Source of the DNA: Natribaculum breve
GTDB lineage: Archaea > Halobacteriota > Halobacteria > Halobacteriales > Natrialbaceae
Reading direction: 5' to 3'
Assembly: GCF_023008585.1 (NCBI RefSeq)
Contig: NZ_CP095391.1
Span: forward strand, 558,001-622,000
Length of the DNA stretch: 64,000 bases
Shown: positions 18,249 to 27,599 of the stretch, piece after piece
Numbering within the stretch: the stretch's first letter is position 1
How the letters are laid out: every line of letters starts with the position of its first letter
Made by a program: the position numbers and the translations under genes
The notes under the pieces: model-generated
Told to the model about the DNA's origin: nothing
Database searches by the model: none
The model's input: the letters and a program-made list of their open reading frames with translations, nothing else

Positions 18249-19379
18249 TGCTCTGTTGAACGCAAGACGGCGGCAGTATTGGAATTTTGACATCCAAATT
18301 AATGGCGTTAGATCTCCTGTACTGCTGGTTTTGAGATCTGGATGATGTGGGAGGAGTACAGTTCGTTGATTCTGCAACCATCAGAATTAGGTCACTTTGT
18401 GAGAATCCGTACGTGGATGACGGCGATGTCTCTGGCGGATACGTCCAGAGAAAGAGAGCAGGCGGCGAGCCCTAACTCGCCGCCTGCGATAGGTTATGCA
18501 CGATACACTTGCGCGTGAGCTCTCGGAACTGGCCGTGCCAGCTCCGAGAGCGTAACTTCTCACCGTCATCCTTCAGCAGTGAGAACGCAGTCTCACTCAG
18601 TGTCCGCTGATGGTACAGATCTTCGTCCATCCGAGCGTTATGCGCTTTCTTCAGCGCATTGTGCTCCTTGTGTTTGATTAGCGGTCGTGTCGCGCCAGCG
18701 CGACACTCCTCTCTGAGATCTGACCACGAATAGTTCGCATCTGCAAGGAACTCTTGCAGGTCTTCGGCGTTGCGCCGATAGACCTGCAAGCCGATGTGTC
18801 CGTCCCACTTGCGCTTCGTCGTGAAATGAACGTCTTTGATCGCCAGTGACTCTGTATCGACCAAAACCGTCGTCTTCAGCTTATGAAACGAGAAGCCAGC
18901 ACGATTCCGGTAATGATAGCTGGTCTGATCTCGCTGGAAGCCACTGGCGTCGATTGCTGCTGTTCCCGACCAGCCAGCCTGCTCCGCACTGCGGCGGAGC
19001 AGGCTGCGGAGCTCACGCATGTCGACCTGTTGCTCCCATCGACAGAGCGTGGTGTGATCCGGCGATTTGTCGATGTTGAGCTCTTCACGGATGGCTCTGG
19101 AATCATTGAACCATGCTTCAGTCTCTCGGAAATTTTTGTCGAGTTCCGCATGCAAGAGGATAAACGCGATCTGAGCCCACTCGGCGAACCCGCTGGCGCC
19201 ATCCGGCGCAGCGGGTTCGTCAGGGTTATCGACGTGCTGTTTGGCAAGATTCTTACACTGCCGTATGATCGGTCTTTTCGACCTCATATCGACAGACGGC
19301 GTCCAATTCCCCACAAGCCTCACGGAAATCAGCCGAGAACAAGGCTGAAACTGGTGCTATTCGACGCTGCAACAGAGCA
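18249..19379 (-). mobile_element. IS5-type insertion sequence, copy 2 (1131 bp)
   Basis: Inverted repeat of the element at 13148-14278 with the same ends and length. It is flanked by the 8-bp duplication ACTCGTAG (18241-18248 and 19380-19387). Removing the IS and one duplication rejoins the membrane-protein frame exactly. Confidence 0.95.
18472..19287 (-). CDS. IS5-family transposase (same product as copy 1)
   Basis: Translation is identical to the copy at 13240-14055, including AAIDASGF and the C-terminal SETAFSLLKDDGE region, so the two copies are recent. As in copy 1, the ATG inside the longer GTG-opened frame is taken as the start. Confidence 0.92.
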   Translation of the reverse strand: MRSKRPIIRQCKNLAKQHVDNPDEPAAPDGASGFAEWAQIAFILLHAELDKNFRETEAWFNDSRAIREELNIDKSPDHTTLCRWEQQVDMRELRSLLRRSAEQAGWSGTAAIDASGFQRDQTSYHYRNRAGFSFHKLKTTVLVDTESLAIKDVHFTTKRKWDGHIGLQVYRRNAEDLQEFLADANYSWSDLREECRAGATRPLIKHKEHNALKKAHNARMDEDLYHQRTLSETAFSLLKDDGEKLRSRSWHGQFRELTRKCIVHNLSQAAS

Positions 19380-19558
19380 ACTCGTAGTCTTCGGTATGAT
19401 GATCCCATCCCTCCTCACTCTGCCACTACTCGTGCTTGTTGGTGTTATTCCGGGCAATCCCGTGGCGATGGTCAGCTTTCCCGTCGCGGCGGCAGTCGGC
19501 GGGATCGTCTTTGCCGTGCCGTTTCTCCTCTTGATGTTCAAATTCTGGGTCGTGTCCC

Positions 19559-20970
19559 AAACTCGTCTAGAGTCGTAACTGACTCCTGTGGAAACAGGGT
19601 CACCTCTGGTATCCACCCCGAAGTGACCCATGCACGCCACAATCGACGCGCAAGTCACGGTTAGTATCGACTTAGACAAAACGCTACCGCTTGCCACTCT
19701 CGCTGAATCTTTTACAGAGCTTCACCTCGAGGCGACGATCCTCGAGGAGCTTGTCAAAAGCCTCGACGAGCGCCTCGTCGAGGCGTACTGTGGGGAGAAG
19801 CACGCGCGCGGAAACGGCGATCGCCGTTTCCAGCGCGCCGGAACCGCAACACGAACAGCTGTGACAACCGCAGGAGAGCACGAATTCACCCTTCATCACG
19901 TCAAAGATACCGCTGCCACCGGTGACAATCCTACCTACTTCCGCCCTCTCGAAGATCTCATCAAATTCGACGGGCAGCGCATCTATCAAGAGGATATTTC
20001 ACTCCAGAGTACCGAACTCGCTACGTCGCTCAGCTTTCGTGATGCCGTCGCCCACGGCGACGGCTTCACTCCGATGCCTTCGAGAACGACGATCAACCGC
20101 CGAGTCCGTGAGTACGGCAGCAAACTCGGTGACTTCGTTCGTGATCGGCTTCCTGGGACGAATGCAGACACTGTCGTTCCTGACGGAACGAAGTGTCATC
20201 GCCAGGACGATCACTGCACGTACCACGACGTCAACGTCACTCTCGGACAGATCACCGAAGACAACGCGGAAACCACGCTCTTAGACGTCAATGTCAACGA
20301 GCCGTGGGACGATACAGCAGAAGATCTCGAAGAGAACGAGGCGATCACTGACGACGCGACGGTCGTCAGTGACGCCGAGGAATCCCTCGTCGACGCCTTC
20401 GAGACCAGCTATCGATCTCATCAGCTCGATCTCGTTCATGTCGGTCGAACGCTTGGATACAAGCTGTGGAAGGACGGTACCTTTTCGCTCGAAACGCGGA
20501 AAGCGATCGCCTCAGACGTCACAAACGACTTGTTCCATCTGAAAAACTCGGTTGCGCTCCATGCACCGAGGAATGAGCGTTTGGGCGATCCGCGAGCGGA
20601 TCGCCCAAACGCTCGAGAACCTCACGAAGGAGGCGTGGCGCTTAGAGCAACAGGACTCTCCAAAAGCAGCGGCGTACCTCCGAAAATGGGCAGAAGCAAC
20701 CGTCACGTTCGCCGAACTCGCACTCGAGGGACAAGAGGTTCTGTGGACGTCGAACGTGGTCGAACGAGCCATGGGCGAAATCTCGAAGCGGTGTAAAAAC
20801 CAGTGGATGAGATGGACAGAGTCCGGCTTAGAATCGCTCCTCTGGCTCAATCTCGTGAGATATGCCGAGTCCGAGCAGTTCGCGGCGTTCGCCGACGAAC
20901 TGCTCGAGCGTTCAGCCAAAACAGCCATCACATTGGAGGTATCAGTTAGAGGCGAACTCTAGACGAGTTT
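19559..20970 (+). mobile_element. ISH6-like insertion sequence (about 1412 bp)
   Basis: Terminal repeats aaactcgtctagagt at the left and its reverse complement at the right (ends at 20970). The two flanks do not share a target duplication, and each belongs to a different truncated gene, so an IS-mediated deletion has probably joined them. A 70-bp remnant of the same right end lies at 49884-49955. Confidence 0.85.
19630..20962 (+). pseudogene. ISH6-type transposase, frameshifted
   Basis: The first frame gives MHATIDAQVTVSIDLDKTLP...VVPDGTKCHRQDDHC...TNDLFHLKNSVALHAPR and then loses sense near 20560-20580. The second frame picks up from RIAQTLENLTKEAWRLEQQ to RSAKTAITLEVSVRGEL. Together they make one ISH6-family protein of about 440 residues, so a single indel has broken it unless programmed frameshifting operates. 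The inverted cggatcgccc/gcgatccgcg pair sits exactly at the shift. Confidence 0.75.
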
Positions 20971-21491
20971 GTGACGGGACCAAGAATTTTCGACCCGAGT
21001 ACGAAGCGAGGGACGTTACGGATGAGACGCTTTTTCGCACCACGTACCAGATGTACGAGAAAAAAGACGTGTTCCCATTCGTCGATGCCGAGGGGACCGA
21101 GATCTGTCGCGTGAAAGCGATCGACACGTGGGATATCGCCGGCGACTATCTTCTCACGGATAGCCGTACCGACGAAGAACTCGTCATCTTTGAGAATGAT
21201 CTCTCGGTGTTTCAAGACACGTGGCGGCTCCGCGACCCCGACGACCGGTCGCTACTCGCCGAGATAAACTCGCGCGGCGCACCCGTCACACTCGCACGGA
21301 AACTCCTGCCGGGCGGCCAACTCCTCGCGCACAAGTACGAGATAACCGACGCCAACGGCGATTCGGTCGGCACCATCGAGGGCGAGTTCGCGCTGTTTGA
21401 CTTCGATCAATACGAGATCGATCTCAGCGATACGAGTTCAATCCCGACAGAGCCGATCGTGATCGCCGCGATCATCATCGATGCGATTTAA
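20971..21491 (+). pseudogene. LURP-one-related protein, N-terminus removed by IS
   Basis: The frame after the IS end reads TDETLFRTTYQMYEKKDVFPFVDAEG...DIAGDYLLTDSRTDEELVIFENDLSVFQDTW...LLPGGQLLAHKYEITDANG and ends PIVIAAIIIDAI, typical of haloarchaeal LURP-one-like beta-barrel proteins. The usual first 20-30 residues are missing. Translation from an internal ATG near 21051 is possible but would lose a strand. Function of the family in archaea is unknown. Confidence 0.75.
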
Positions 21492-21518
21492 CCGCGAATT
21501 CACGGGATGACTCCTAGT

Positions 21519-22424
21519 TCACGACACGACACCTTGGACGTAGATGTGTGCGTACGCGCTTGCCCACACGATCGAGAGCAGTTCACCGACGCTCGATGAG
21601 ATCGCATCGAAAATAGGAGACACTGGAGCCAGTTCCGCACCTAGCTCGGGGAACATTGTTGGCAGATAGAGGCTAAGTCCACTTCCGATAACGATCACCC
21701 CTACGAGCACGAACTTTCCTCGGTAGTTTGTCGTGATGCGCCAGCTCACCCGGAGCGATTCGATGGGGCCGTACTGGCCGATAACGCAGGCTTCCGGTGC
21801 GAACCAGAACTTAAACAACAAGAAGAGAAACGGCACGGCAAAGACAATCACACCGACTGCTGCAGCAACCGGAAAGCCAACGATCTCTACGGGATTGCCC
21901 GGGATCGCACCGACCAGCACCAAGAGGGGAAGAAACAGGAGGAAGGGTATCGTCATAGCGGAAAAAACGATGAAGAGGATCAAACCGACTAATGCTGGCG
22001 TACGGGCAAAGCTTCGATGGAGTCCCTCGCGTATCGTCACGGGATCGCCGGTCAGTTCGCCGGCGACGATTGTTCCCACGTAGGCTCGAATCAAAACGAT
22101 GAACGCGAACGCTGTCAGCGTCTCGAAGACGCCAATTGCGGGCAGCGGGAGTATGTTGATACTGTCCGTTTCCAGGAGCCGGTTAGCGAGGATGATCACA
22201 CCCGCAAAAGCGACGATTGACGGGTAGGACCGAAACAGACGAATGGACCAGACTAACGTATCGAGAACCGTTCGGCGGGTTGCTGTTGTTTCGATGTTGC
22301 GGCATTCGAGACATCCACAGCCATCGGTATCGTTTCGGGCCTTGATCGTCGGTGCCACGTCACAGGCGGTTGTACCGTGACCGGTAGAAGTGCTTCGGAT
22401 CGGTGCGTCGGTGTAGTCGCTCAT
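21519..22424 (-). CDS. Polytopic membrane protein with N-terminal CxCxxC motif, module copy B (intact)
   Basis: 301 residues. A soluble N-terminal segment of about 55 residues holds DGCGCLECRN, a possible metal or redox site. Six hydrophobic segments follow, with FAPEACVIGQYGPIESLRVSWRIT, a motif seen in haloarchaeal DUF7544-like proteins. Its ATG overlaps the stop of the HTH gene upstream. This is the only intact copy of the gene, since copy A carries a frameshift and two insertions. Confidence 0.8.
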   Translation of the reverse strand: MSDYTDAPIRSTSTGHGTTACDVAPTIKARNDTDGCGCLECRNIETTATRRTVLDTLVWSIRLFRSYPSIVAFAGVIILANRLLETDSINILPLPAIGVFETLTAFAFIVLIRAYVGTIVAGELTGDPVTIREGLHRSFARTPALVGLILFIVFSAMTIPFLLFLPLLVLVGAIPGNPVEIVGFPVAAAVGVIVFAVPFLFLLFKFWFAPEACVIGQYGPIESLRVSWRITTNYRGKFVLVGVIVIGSGLSLYLPTMFPELGAELAPVSPIFDAISSSVGELLSIVWASAYAHIYVQGVVS

Positions 22425-22873
22425 TCAGCAGTAACGAACTGTGAGATGGATTCACCAGCGGCAAGCAGGATCGATGGCGGGCCAAGTAGTGAGGCGAAGG
22501 ATTTGAATGCGCGTTTGAGACTTGGCCGATCGTCCTCCGTCCCAAGAAAGAGCAGCGTCGGGTCTTCAGAAACGACGAACACGCTCATCTCACGGCCCTT
22601 CTCCGAATAGCAGGTATCGGTGATTTCGATCACGCCGGCCGATTCGAGGTTCTCCAAGTGGTAGTGGACGTTTTGCACGCTCTGGTCGAGTTGGTCAGCG
22701 ATCCGCGACGGCGTCGCAGGCGTCTTGTTGAGCAGCCGGAAAATCTCGTAGGCGGTCTCGGAGGACAACGCTTCGATCACGTCTCTCGTCGCCTCGTCGT
22801 CGAGACTCAGGATGGCCGGGGTGTCGCTTCGTTCGACAGTGGCGTCTGTGTGTGTCGGGAGGAGTCGTGACAT
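22421..22873 (-). CDS. ArsR-like winged-helix regulator, module copy B
   Basis: 150 residues, nearly the same as the copy at 17342-17794. Differences are mostly conservative and lie outside the recognition helix (TPSRIADQLDQSVQNVHYHL), so both paralogues should bind the same operator. Coupled by ATGA overlap to the membrane gene downstream. Confidence 0.85.
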   Translation of the reverse strand: MSRLLPTHTDATVERSDTPAILSLDDEATRDVIEALSSETAYEIFRLLNKTPATPSRIADQLDQSVQNVHYHLENLESAGVIEITDTCYSEKGREMSVFVVSEDPTLLFLGTEDDRPSLKRAFKSFASLLGPPSILLAAGESISQFVTAE

Positions 22874-23184
22874 AATGGGATTAGCTTCTGTGGATGGTGG
22901 GCGCGGGAAACTGATTCGATCGGTGGCTGTTCGAAACTGTCGTTCGTAATTGTTCGCAGGTGTTTATGTTGCTTCTGGGGCGGCTGGTGAGGCAGCGATC
23001 AATCGCATATAGTAAGCTGTGTACACCGTATAGAAGTACGCGAAGCCGACCGCGGAAAGGACGATCCCGACCGGGAGCAGGACAGCGACAGGAATTCCGA
23101 TATCGGTCGGTAATACGTCACCCGACCCAGCGTCCGACATTGTCAACTGGAGCAGGTATTCGGGGATGAAGAAGACGTTCATAA

Positions 23185-23262
23185 TACTGCCGGACGTAAG
23201 TCGTGAAAGATTCTCGCCGTCCCGGGGTGGCGAGAATCTTCACACAGTTACGTCCGATAGTA
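23185..23262. mobile_element. 78-bp palindromic MITE, copy C, inside the membrane gene
   Basis: Same 78-bp unit as copy B, flanked by TAA on both sides (23182-23184 and 23263-23265). The paralogous gene gives the uninterrupted target, which shows precisely what was inserted. Confidence 0.92.
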
Positions 23263-23317
23263 TAAGGACGACCCAGACCAGCGAGAATCCGGCGACGCTT
23301 CTCAGGTTCGAGTGAAC

Positions 23318-24248
23318 TGCTCTGTTGAATAGCGATCTAATCAGCCGATATCACTAGTTTAGAAGGATGAAGCCGAGGAATTCGGTTCTGTCCTATGGAA
23401 CTCGATATCCTCGACTTCGTTGAGCAGTGTCGTGACCTAGCTAAACAAGCGTTGGGGAAGCATGCGGGCGAGCCCGCCAGCGGCGGGTTCGCCCGCTGGG
23501 TCCACGTCGTTCTGCACTGCTTTCGGCTCGAAGAAGGCCACAGCTACCGTGAAACGCCGAATCGGCTGAAGTATATGACTGAGATTCGTGAAGCGCTCGG
23601 CTTAGATCGGGACGATCTGCCGGACTACAGCACGATCTACAAATCATTCGACCGGCTGAAAATGTGGGTGTGGCGGGCGCTGCTGCGCGTTTCAGCGCAG
23701 CAGCACCCGCAATCTGGACACGCCGCTCTCGACAGCACGTTTTTCGACCGCCGCCGTGCGTCGTCGTACTTCCGCCAGCGGTCGGGAAGTACCGTACAGA
23801 CGCTGAAAGTGACGACATTAACTGATGTGGAATCGCTTGCGGTTCTTGACGTTCACATCACAGCACGGTGGAAGCATGATACGAAGACCGGACCGCAGGT
23901 CGTCCGCCGAAACGCGGACGACCTGCAGTCCGTCGCCGCCGACAATGGCTTCCAAGACTGGCACACCGAGTACGAGATCGCCGCATATGACGTTGAGTAC
24001 CTCGTTCACTATCGTGGATCATCACCGAAAGCAGCTCTGAACAACGCGCTCAACCGGGCAAAAGGCTACTCTCAGCGGTGGATGGCCGAAACGTCGTACT
24101 CGACAACCAAGCGCTCGCTCGGCGACGCCGTGCGAGCGCTCGGCTGGTATCGGCAGTTCCGTGAAATTGTCTTGATGTTCGCTATCATTAACATAGAATC
24201 GCTGTGTGAACCGCTGTAACCGTGACTCAGCATCTATTCAACAGAGCA
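23318..24248 (+). mobile_element. IS5-type insertion sequence, 931 bp
   Basis: Ends tgctctgttgaatag and ctattcaacagagca form a 15-bp terminal repeat. The 8-bp duplication GAGTGAAC lies at 23310-23317 and 24249-24256. Different from the 1131-bp copies but with the same outer 10 bp. Confidence 0.95.
23395..24219 (+). CDS. IS5-family transposase (second type)
   Basis: 274 residues opening MELDILDFVEQCRDLAKQAL. HAALDSTFF holds the first Asp, TDVESLAVLDVH the second, and the AETSYSTTKRSLGDAVRALGWYRQFREI region holds the Glu. The frame is intact. A 3' fragment of a related gene lies at 37226-37320. Confidence 0.92.
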   Translation: MELDILDFVEQCRDLAKQALGKHAGEPASGGFARWVHVVLHCFRLEEGHSYRETPNRLKYMTEIREALGLDRDDLPDYSTIYKSFDRLKMWVWRALLRVSAQQHPQSGHAALDSTFFDRRRASSYFRQRSGSTVQTLKVTTLTDVESLAVLDVHITARWKHDTKTGPQVVRRNADDLQSVAADNGFQDWHTEYEIAAYDVEYLVHYRGSSPKAALNNALNRAKGYSQRWMAETSYSTTKRSLGDAVRALGWYRQFREIVLMFAIINIESLCEPL

Positions 24249-24886
24249 GAGTGAACGAGTCCGATGCTTCTCCGGAATGCGTCAGTAACGCCCTCGTTTT
24301 CGATGACGATAGCGGTGTCGTAGAACTGCACGAACATAATGACGACGAGGATCGACACCAACCAAATGAGCAAAGAGATGACGCCCGCTGCAAATGCAGC
24401 CATCTCATGAACCACGGCGAGCGCCATCGACCCGATACCGAGGACGAACCCGATGAGGCCGAGTCCGATTGCGGTTCCAAGGACGAGCAGCAAGAACAAG
24501 ACACTTGCGAGGAGCAGTCGGAGGTAATGAGTCCGGGCTGCAGTGAAAAACCCAGTGAGCGACGCGCCTGTTCCGTCGATCGCTCCTCGGGCAGTGCTGA
24601 TGAACCCGCCGAGAACGAACGGGAAGATGATCAGCCAGGCGAGCGATGCGCCTGCCGAGATGAGGGGTGATTCAGTTAGGTGATCGACGTATTGCAACTG
24701 GCTGCCGGTCCCGACGAGGAGGCCAGCGACGAGGAGGATTGGATTCGTTCGGAGGGCGGCAAACCCATCTTTGAATGCGGAGACGGTGACCATCGTATCT
24801 ACAGAGTACTGCTGTCACATATTAGGTCAGACGTAGTATCAAAACCAGATTTAAGGCTTCATCAAGTGTCGAGCTTCCTTCGGAGA

Positions 24887-25550
24887 GGCACTGTTGAAAT
24901 CCTCTGCAGATGATATATATAAATTCGATTACGGTGGTGCAGGGGACTTACAAATCGCTCAGTACAGGGCAAGCAAATTTGGTCCGATTACTGCTGCTTA
25001 ACGACGACTGTATCTGCAACGAGGTCGCCGACCCGCTGATTGTCATCAGTAACCAATATTGATATCATTGCGATGAGGTTGAAGGTCGGGAGTGAGTCAA
25101 CGATCCATAACAGGTTCCGTAGTATTGAGGCGCCGATTGAACAGTTGGAACCATCGGACTTGATAACGACTAGTCCGAGCAGGTATTTCCCTGGCGTGTA
25201 GCCGTACAGTCCCTCCAGTAGAAACCCGTAAACCAATGTTGCGACCAGCCCCGCGAAAATGAACATGAGGGCAACGATATCGCCGAGGGCCGCCCCTGCG
25301 AGCATCACAGGAACCCAGATGAGCCCCATGAGGATCGAGTCGATGAAGAATGCACCTACTCGGTGCCAGATCACATTTCCATTCGTCCCTAGTTGCGGTT
25401 TCGGATGTTTTTCCATAACTCACGTCTGTTACTCATCACTCATTAATCTTTGATGGTGATCTCGGAGGTAAAGTGATTGGATTGTTCGCACCTTTCAGCG
25501 ACCAGCCGTTTCAGACAAGGATATATGTGAAGAAGAGGATTTCAACAGAG
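24887..25550. mobile_element. Transposon-like unit carrying an RDD gene
   Basis: The left end contains ctgttgaaatcctct (24891-24905) and the right end its reverse complement agaggatttcaacag (25534-25548). The direct repeat ccttcggag sits just outside both (24878-24886 and 25551-25559). No transposase lies inside; the only gene is the RDD protein. This fits a non-autonomous IS5-like element with cargo, or an IS remnant with its transposase replaced. Confidence 0.65.
24988..25416 (-). CDS. RDD family membrane protein
   Basis: 142 residues. It has WHRVGAFFIDSILMGLIW (first helix with the R and D of the RDD family), a second helix, the YTPGKYLLGLVV motif, and the C-terminal NQRVGDLVADTVVV. RDD proteins are small multi-span proteins linked to ion or solute transport, with poorly defined function. 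The gene lies between inverted repeats and flanking direct repeats, so it may move as cargo. Confidence 0.88.
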   Translation of the reverse strand: MEKHPKPQLGTNGNVIWHRVGAFFIDSILMGLIWVPVMLAGAALGDIVALMFIFAGLVATLVYGFLLEGLYGYTPGKYLLGLVVIKSDGSNCSIGASILRNLLWIVDSLPTFNLIAMISILVTDDNQRVGDLVADTVVVKQQ

Positions 25551-25669
25551 CCTTCGGAGCATAAGTCCTGGCGTGTACGACGAGGAAGCCACGGTCAGCA
25601 TCCGATCCATGACCGTGTTCGTCTCCGTCCAACAGAAGTCAATGCAGAACGCCCCCTACCGTGGGATGA

Positions 25670-26781
25670 TGCAGTGTTGAACGCAAGACAGCGCCGTCAT
25701 AGAAATTTTGATATTCGCTTTTCCACCGGTAGCTCCGCTTTATCGGTAGGTTCTGAGATCGGACGATTCGATTTCAGCCGACTTGTGCAGTGATCAAAAC
25801 ATCAGTTTCACAAGATGCTGCACGAAGTGTGAGATGGACGATGGCGATGCCTCTCTCGAATACGTCCGGAGAAGAGGAGCAGGCGGCGAGCCTTAACTCG
25901 CCGCCTGCGCGAGGTTATGGACGATGCACTTCCGTGTGAGCTCCCGGAACTGGCCATGCCAGCTCCGGGAGCGGATCTCGTCGCCGTCGTCCTTCAGCAT
26001 CGCAAATACGGTCTCACTCATTGACCGTTGATTGTAGACTTCGTCGTCAATTCTGGCGTTGTGAGCCTTCTTGAGTGCGTTTTGCTCACAGTGTTTGATC
26101 ACTGGTCGCGTTGACGCTTCACGACAGGCCTCCCGGAGATTGCTCCATGAGTACATCTTGTCAGCCAGAAGTGCCTGCAGGTCTTCGGCGTTGCGCCGAA
26201 AGACCTGCAGCCCAATGTGGCCGTCGTAGGCTTTCTTTGTGGTGAAATGAGCGTCCATGATAGCAAGTGACTCCGTATCGACGAGCAGCGTTGTTTTCAT
26301 CGCATTGAACGAGTAGCCGACACGATTTCGGTAGTGCGAACTAGCCTGATCTCGCTGGAAGCCGCTGGCATCGATCGAGGCAGTTCCTGAGAGCCCCGCC
26401 TGCTCCGCTGACCGGCGGAGCAGGCGGCGCAACTCTTTCATCGGGAATTCTCCGTCCCACACGCTGAAAGACGTGTAATCAGGTGATTTCTCAAGGCCGA
26501 ACACAGCAAGGATTCCCGGCATCTCGTTCAGATAGTCCTCGAACTGCCGGAGCGGCTTGTTGACTTCCTCTTTGGGCAAGAGCAACGCGATCTTCGTGGA
26601 CTTGGCGTACCCGTCCGCGCCGTCCGGCGCGGCGGGTACGTCTGGTTCTTCTACGTGGGTCGTGGCGAACTCGTGAAACGTCTGTGCGAGGTTCCTGAGA
26701 CGTCCCATATCGCCAGACGGCGTCCAAATCCCCTGAAATCAGCGATACAATCCGCAGAGGGCGTCGGCGTTCAACAGAGCA
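25670..26781 (-). mobile_element. IS5-type insertion sequence, third type (1112 bp)
   Basis: Ends tgcagtgttgaacgc and gcgttcaacagagca, which resemble the right end of the 1131-bp element. The flanking octamers differ, so there is no target duplication; the toxin gene on the right is cut at the element's edge, which suggests deletion after insertion. Confidence 0.85.
25893..26708 (-). CDS. IS5-family transposase (third type)
   Basis: 271 residues related to the 13240-14055 enzyme. It shares ASIDASGF, LLVDTESLAIMDAHFTTK and the SETVFAMLKDDGDEIRSRSW region that carries the catalytic acids. Full-length and in frame. Confidence 0.92.
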   Translation of the reverse strand: MGRLRNLAQTFHEFATTHVEEPDVPAAPDGADGYAKSTKIALLLPKEEVNKPLRQFEDYLNEMPGILAVFGLEKSPDYTSFSVWDGEFPMKELRRLLRRSAEQAGLSGTASIDASGFQRDQASSHYRNRVGYSFNAMKTTLLVDTESLAIMDAHFTTKKAYDGHIGLQVFRRNAEDLQALLADKMYSWSNLREACREASTRPVIKHCEQNALKKAHNARIDDEVYNQRSMSETVFAMLKDDGDEIRSRSWHGQFRELTRKCIVHNLAQAAS

Positions 26782-27112
26782 TGTTCTGTTCAATCTCTGT
26801 GCGTATTGACTTCTCTCCCGCATCTTCTCCATGCGGACGAGGAACACATGGAACTACAGCAAACGATTCGTTCTCGTCATTAGCGAACGGCTCAAGTGCC
26901 TTTTTGCTCCCGTGATGGATCCATTGCTCCCTCGTCCCTTCGGGCGCATACTCAGAGTTCTCTCGAACATGTCGTTCGAGTTCTTGGTAACAGACGTTCG
27001 TTGTCGTCAGGTTCAGCGTTTCCGTGAGACGAGACCAGAGATTGGTGTTTGCGACAGCGATCAGTGCGTCAGTATCGACGATAATCGGATAGCGTACTCC
27101 ATTGTCCGCCAT
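26782..27112 (-). pseudogene. PIN-domain toxin, 3'-truncated by the IS5 element
   Basis: Opens MADNGVRYPIIVDTDALIAVAN, with the first PIN acid in VDTDAL, then ELERHV, and breaks off after GEDAGEKSIRTEIEQ, where the second acidic cluster lies. The frame enters the IS end and stops. PIN toxins are usually 20-60 residues longer, so the last acidic site and helix are lost and nuclease activity is doubtful. Starts 2 bases after the antitoxin. Confidence 0.8.
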
Positions 27113-27114
27113 CG

Positions 27115-27423
27115 CTATTCTTGGAATACCCCAGTCGTATCAAGTTCTGAAGCTTCCTCAAAGGCATTCCGCTCGCGCTCAATCTCCTCTAAGCCATCAT
27201 CGAGAAGAATCTCTGCAACATCTTTAGAGATATCTCCCTGCTTGTACCGCTGGTGAAGAGTGATTTTCTCTTCGTCCGAAAGGGCTTCTCGAAGTTTCTC
27301 TCGGAGCCCCTGTCGAGCAAGCTCACTAATGTTTATTCCCCCGAGACGCATCTGGTCAACGACCTGCGTTGCTTCCTTCTCAGCTTCACCCCGGAACTGG
27401 ATTTTGTCGTTGTTCGTCGCCAT
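27115..27423 (-). CDS. Probable antitoxin paired with the PIN toxin
   Basis: 102 residues. The N-terminal part (IQFRGEAEKEATQVVDQMRLGG, then INISELARQGL) is compatible with a short DNA-binding fold, followed by an acidic helical tail (EEKITLHQRYKQGDISKDVAEILLDDGLEEIERE) suited to wrap a toxin. The order antitoxin then toxin with 2-base spacing is typical of type II pairs. With the toxin cut, this may be an orphan antitoxin. Confidence 0.75.
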   Translation of the reverse strand: MATNNDKIQFRGEAEKEATQVVDQMRLGGINISELARQGLREKLREALSDEEKITLHQRYKQGDISKDVAEILLDDGLEEIERERNAFEEASELDTTGVFQE

Positions 27424-27591
27424 CTTATCTACTCGTTCGTTCCCTACAGCAATAGATGTTGTGACGCGCCATCCATGTCATCACAGATCACCACTAGACT
27501 ACAACTTGAGAAAAGAGATTCGTTGTTTCAATGATCGGACCGCGAACTACACTCGCCAAAACAGTGCCTATGATTACCACACCCTGACTAA

Positions 27592-27599
27592 TTTTAATA
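27592..27599 (+). promoter_or_regulatory. TATA-like box upstream of the tRNA array
   Basis: ttttaata in an AT-rich patch is the only clear archaeal TATA-like element between the antitoxin and the first tRNA. It predicts transcription from about 27622-27626 into the array. Confidence 0.45.

Larger units (their letters stand above)
17791..19558 (+). pseudogene. Second membrane protein, module copy A, broken three ways
   Basis: Reads MSERTDAPIRSIS then hits TGA because of a 2-base deletion relative to the intact copy at 21519-22424. It resumes at MAPTIKERDDVDGCGCLECRN, is cut at 18248 by an IS5 copy, continues after it (19388-19558, LLTLPLLVLVGVIPGNPV...), and is finally cut by the ISH6-like element. 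The CxCxxC N-terminal motif and four hydrophobic segments are still visible. Confidence 0.85.
22964..24793 (-). pseudogene. First membrane protein, module copy B, split by an IS and a MITE
   Basis: From 24793 the frame reads MVTVSAFKDGFAALRTNPIL...FRRSIGLVHS and is cut by a 931-bp IS5 element. It continues NLRSVAGFSLVWVVL and is cut by a 78-bp MITE. The last part, NVFFIPEYLLQ...YMRLIAASPAAPEAT, ends at 22964. Removing both insertions with one copy of each target duplication restores the frame and full similarity to the intact copy at 16424-17242. Confidence 0.9.
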
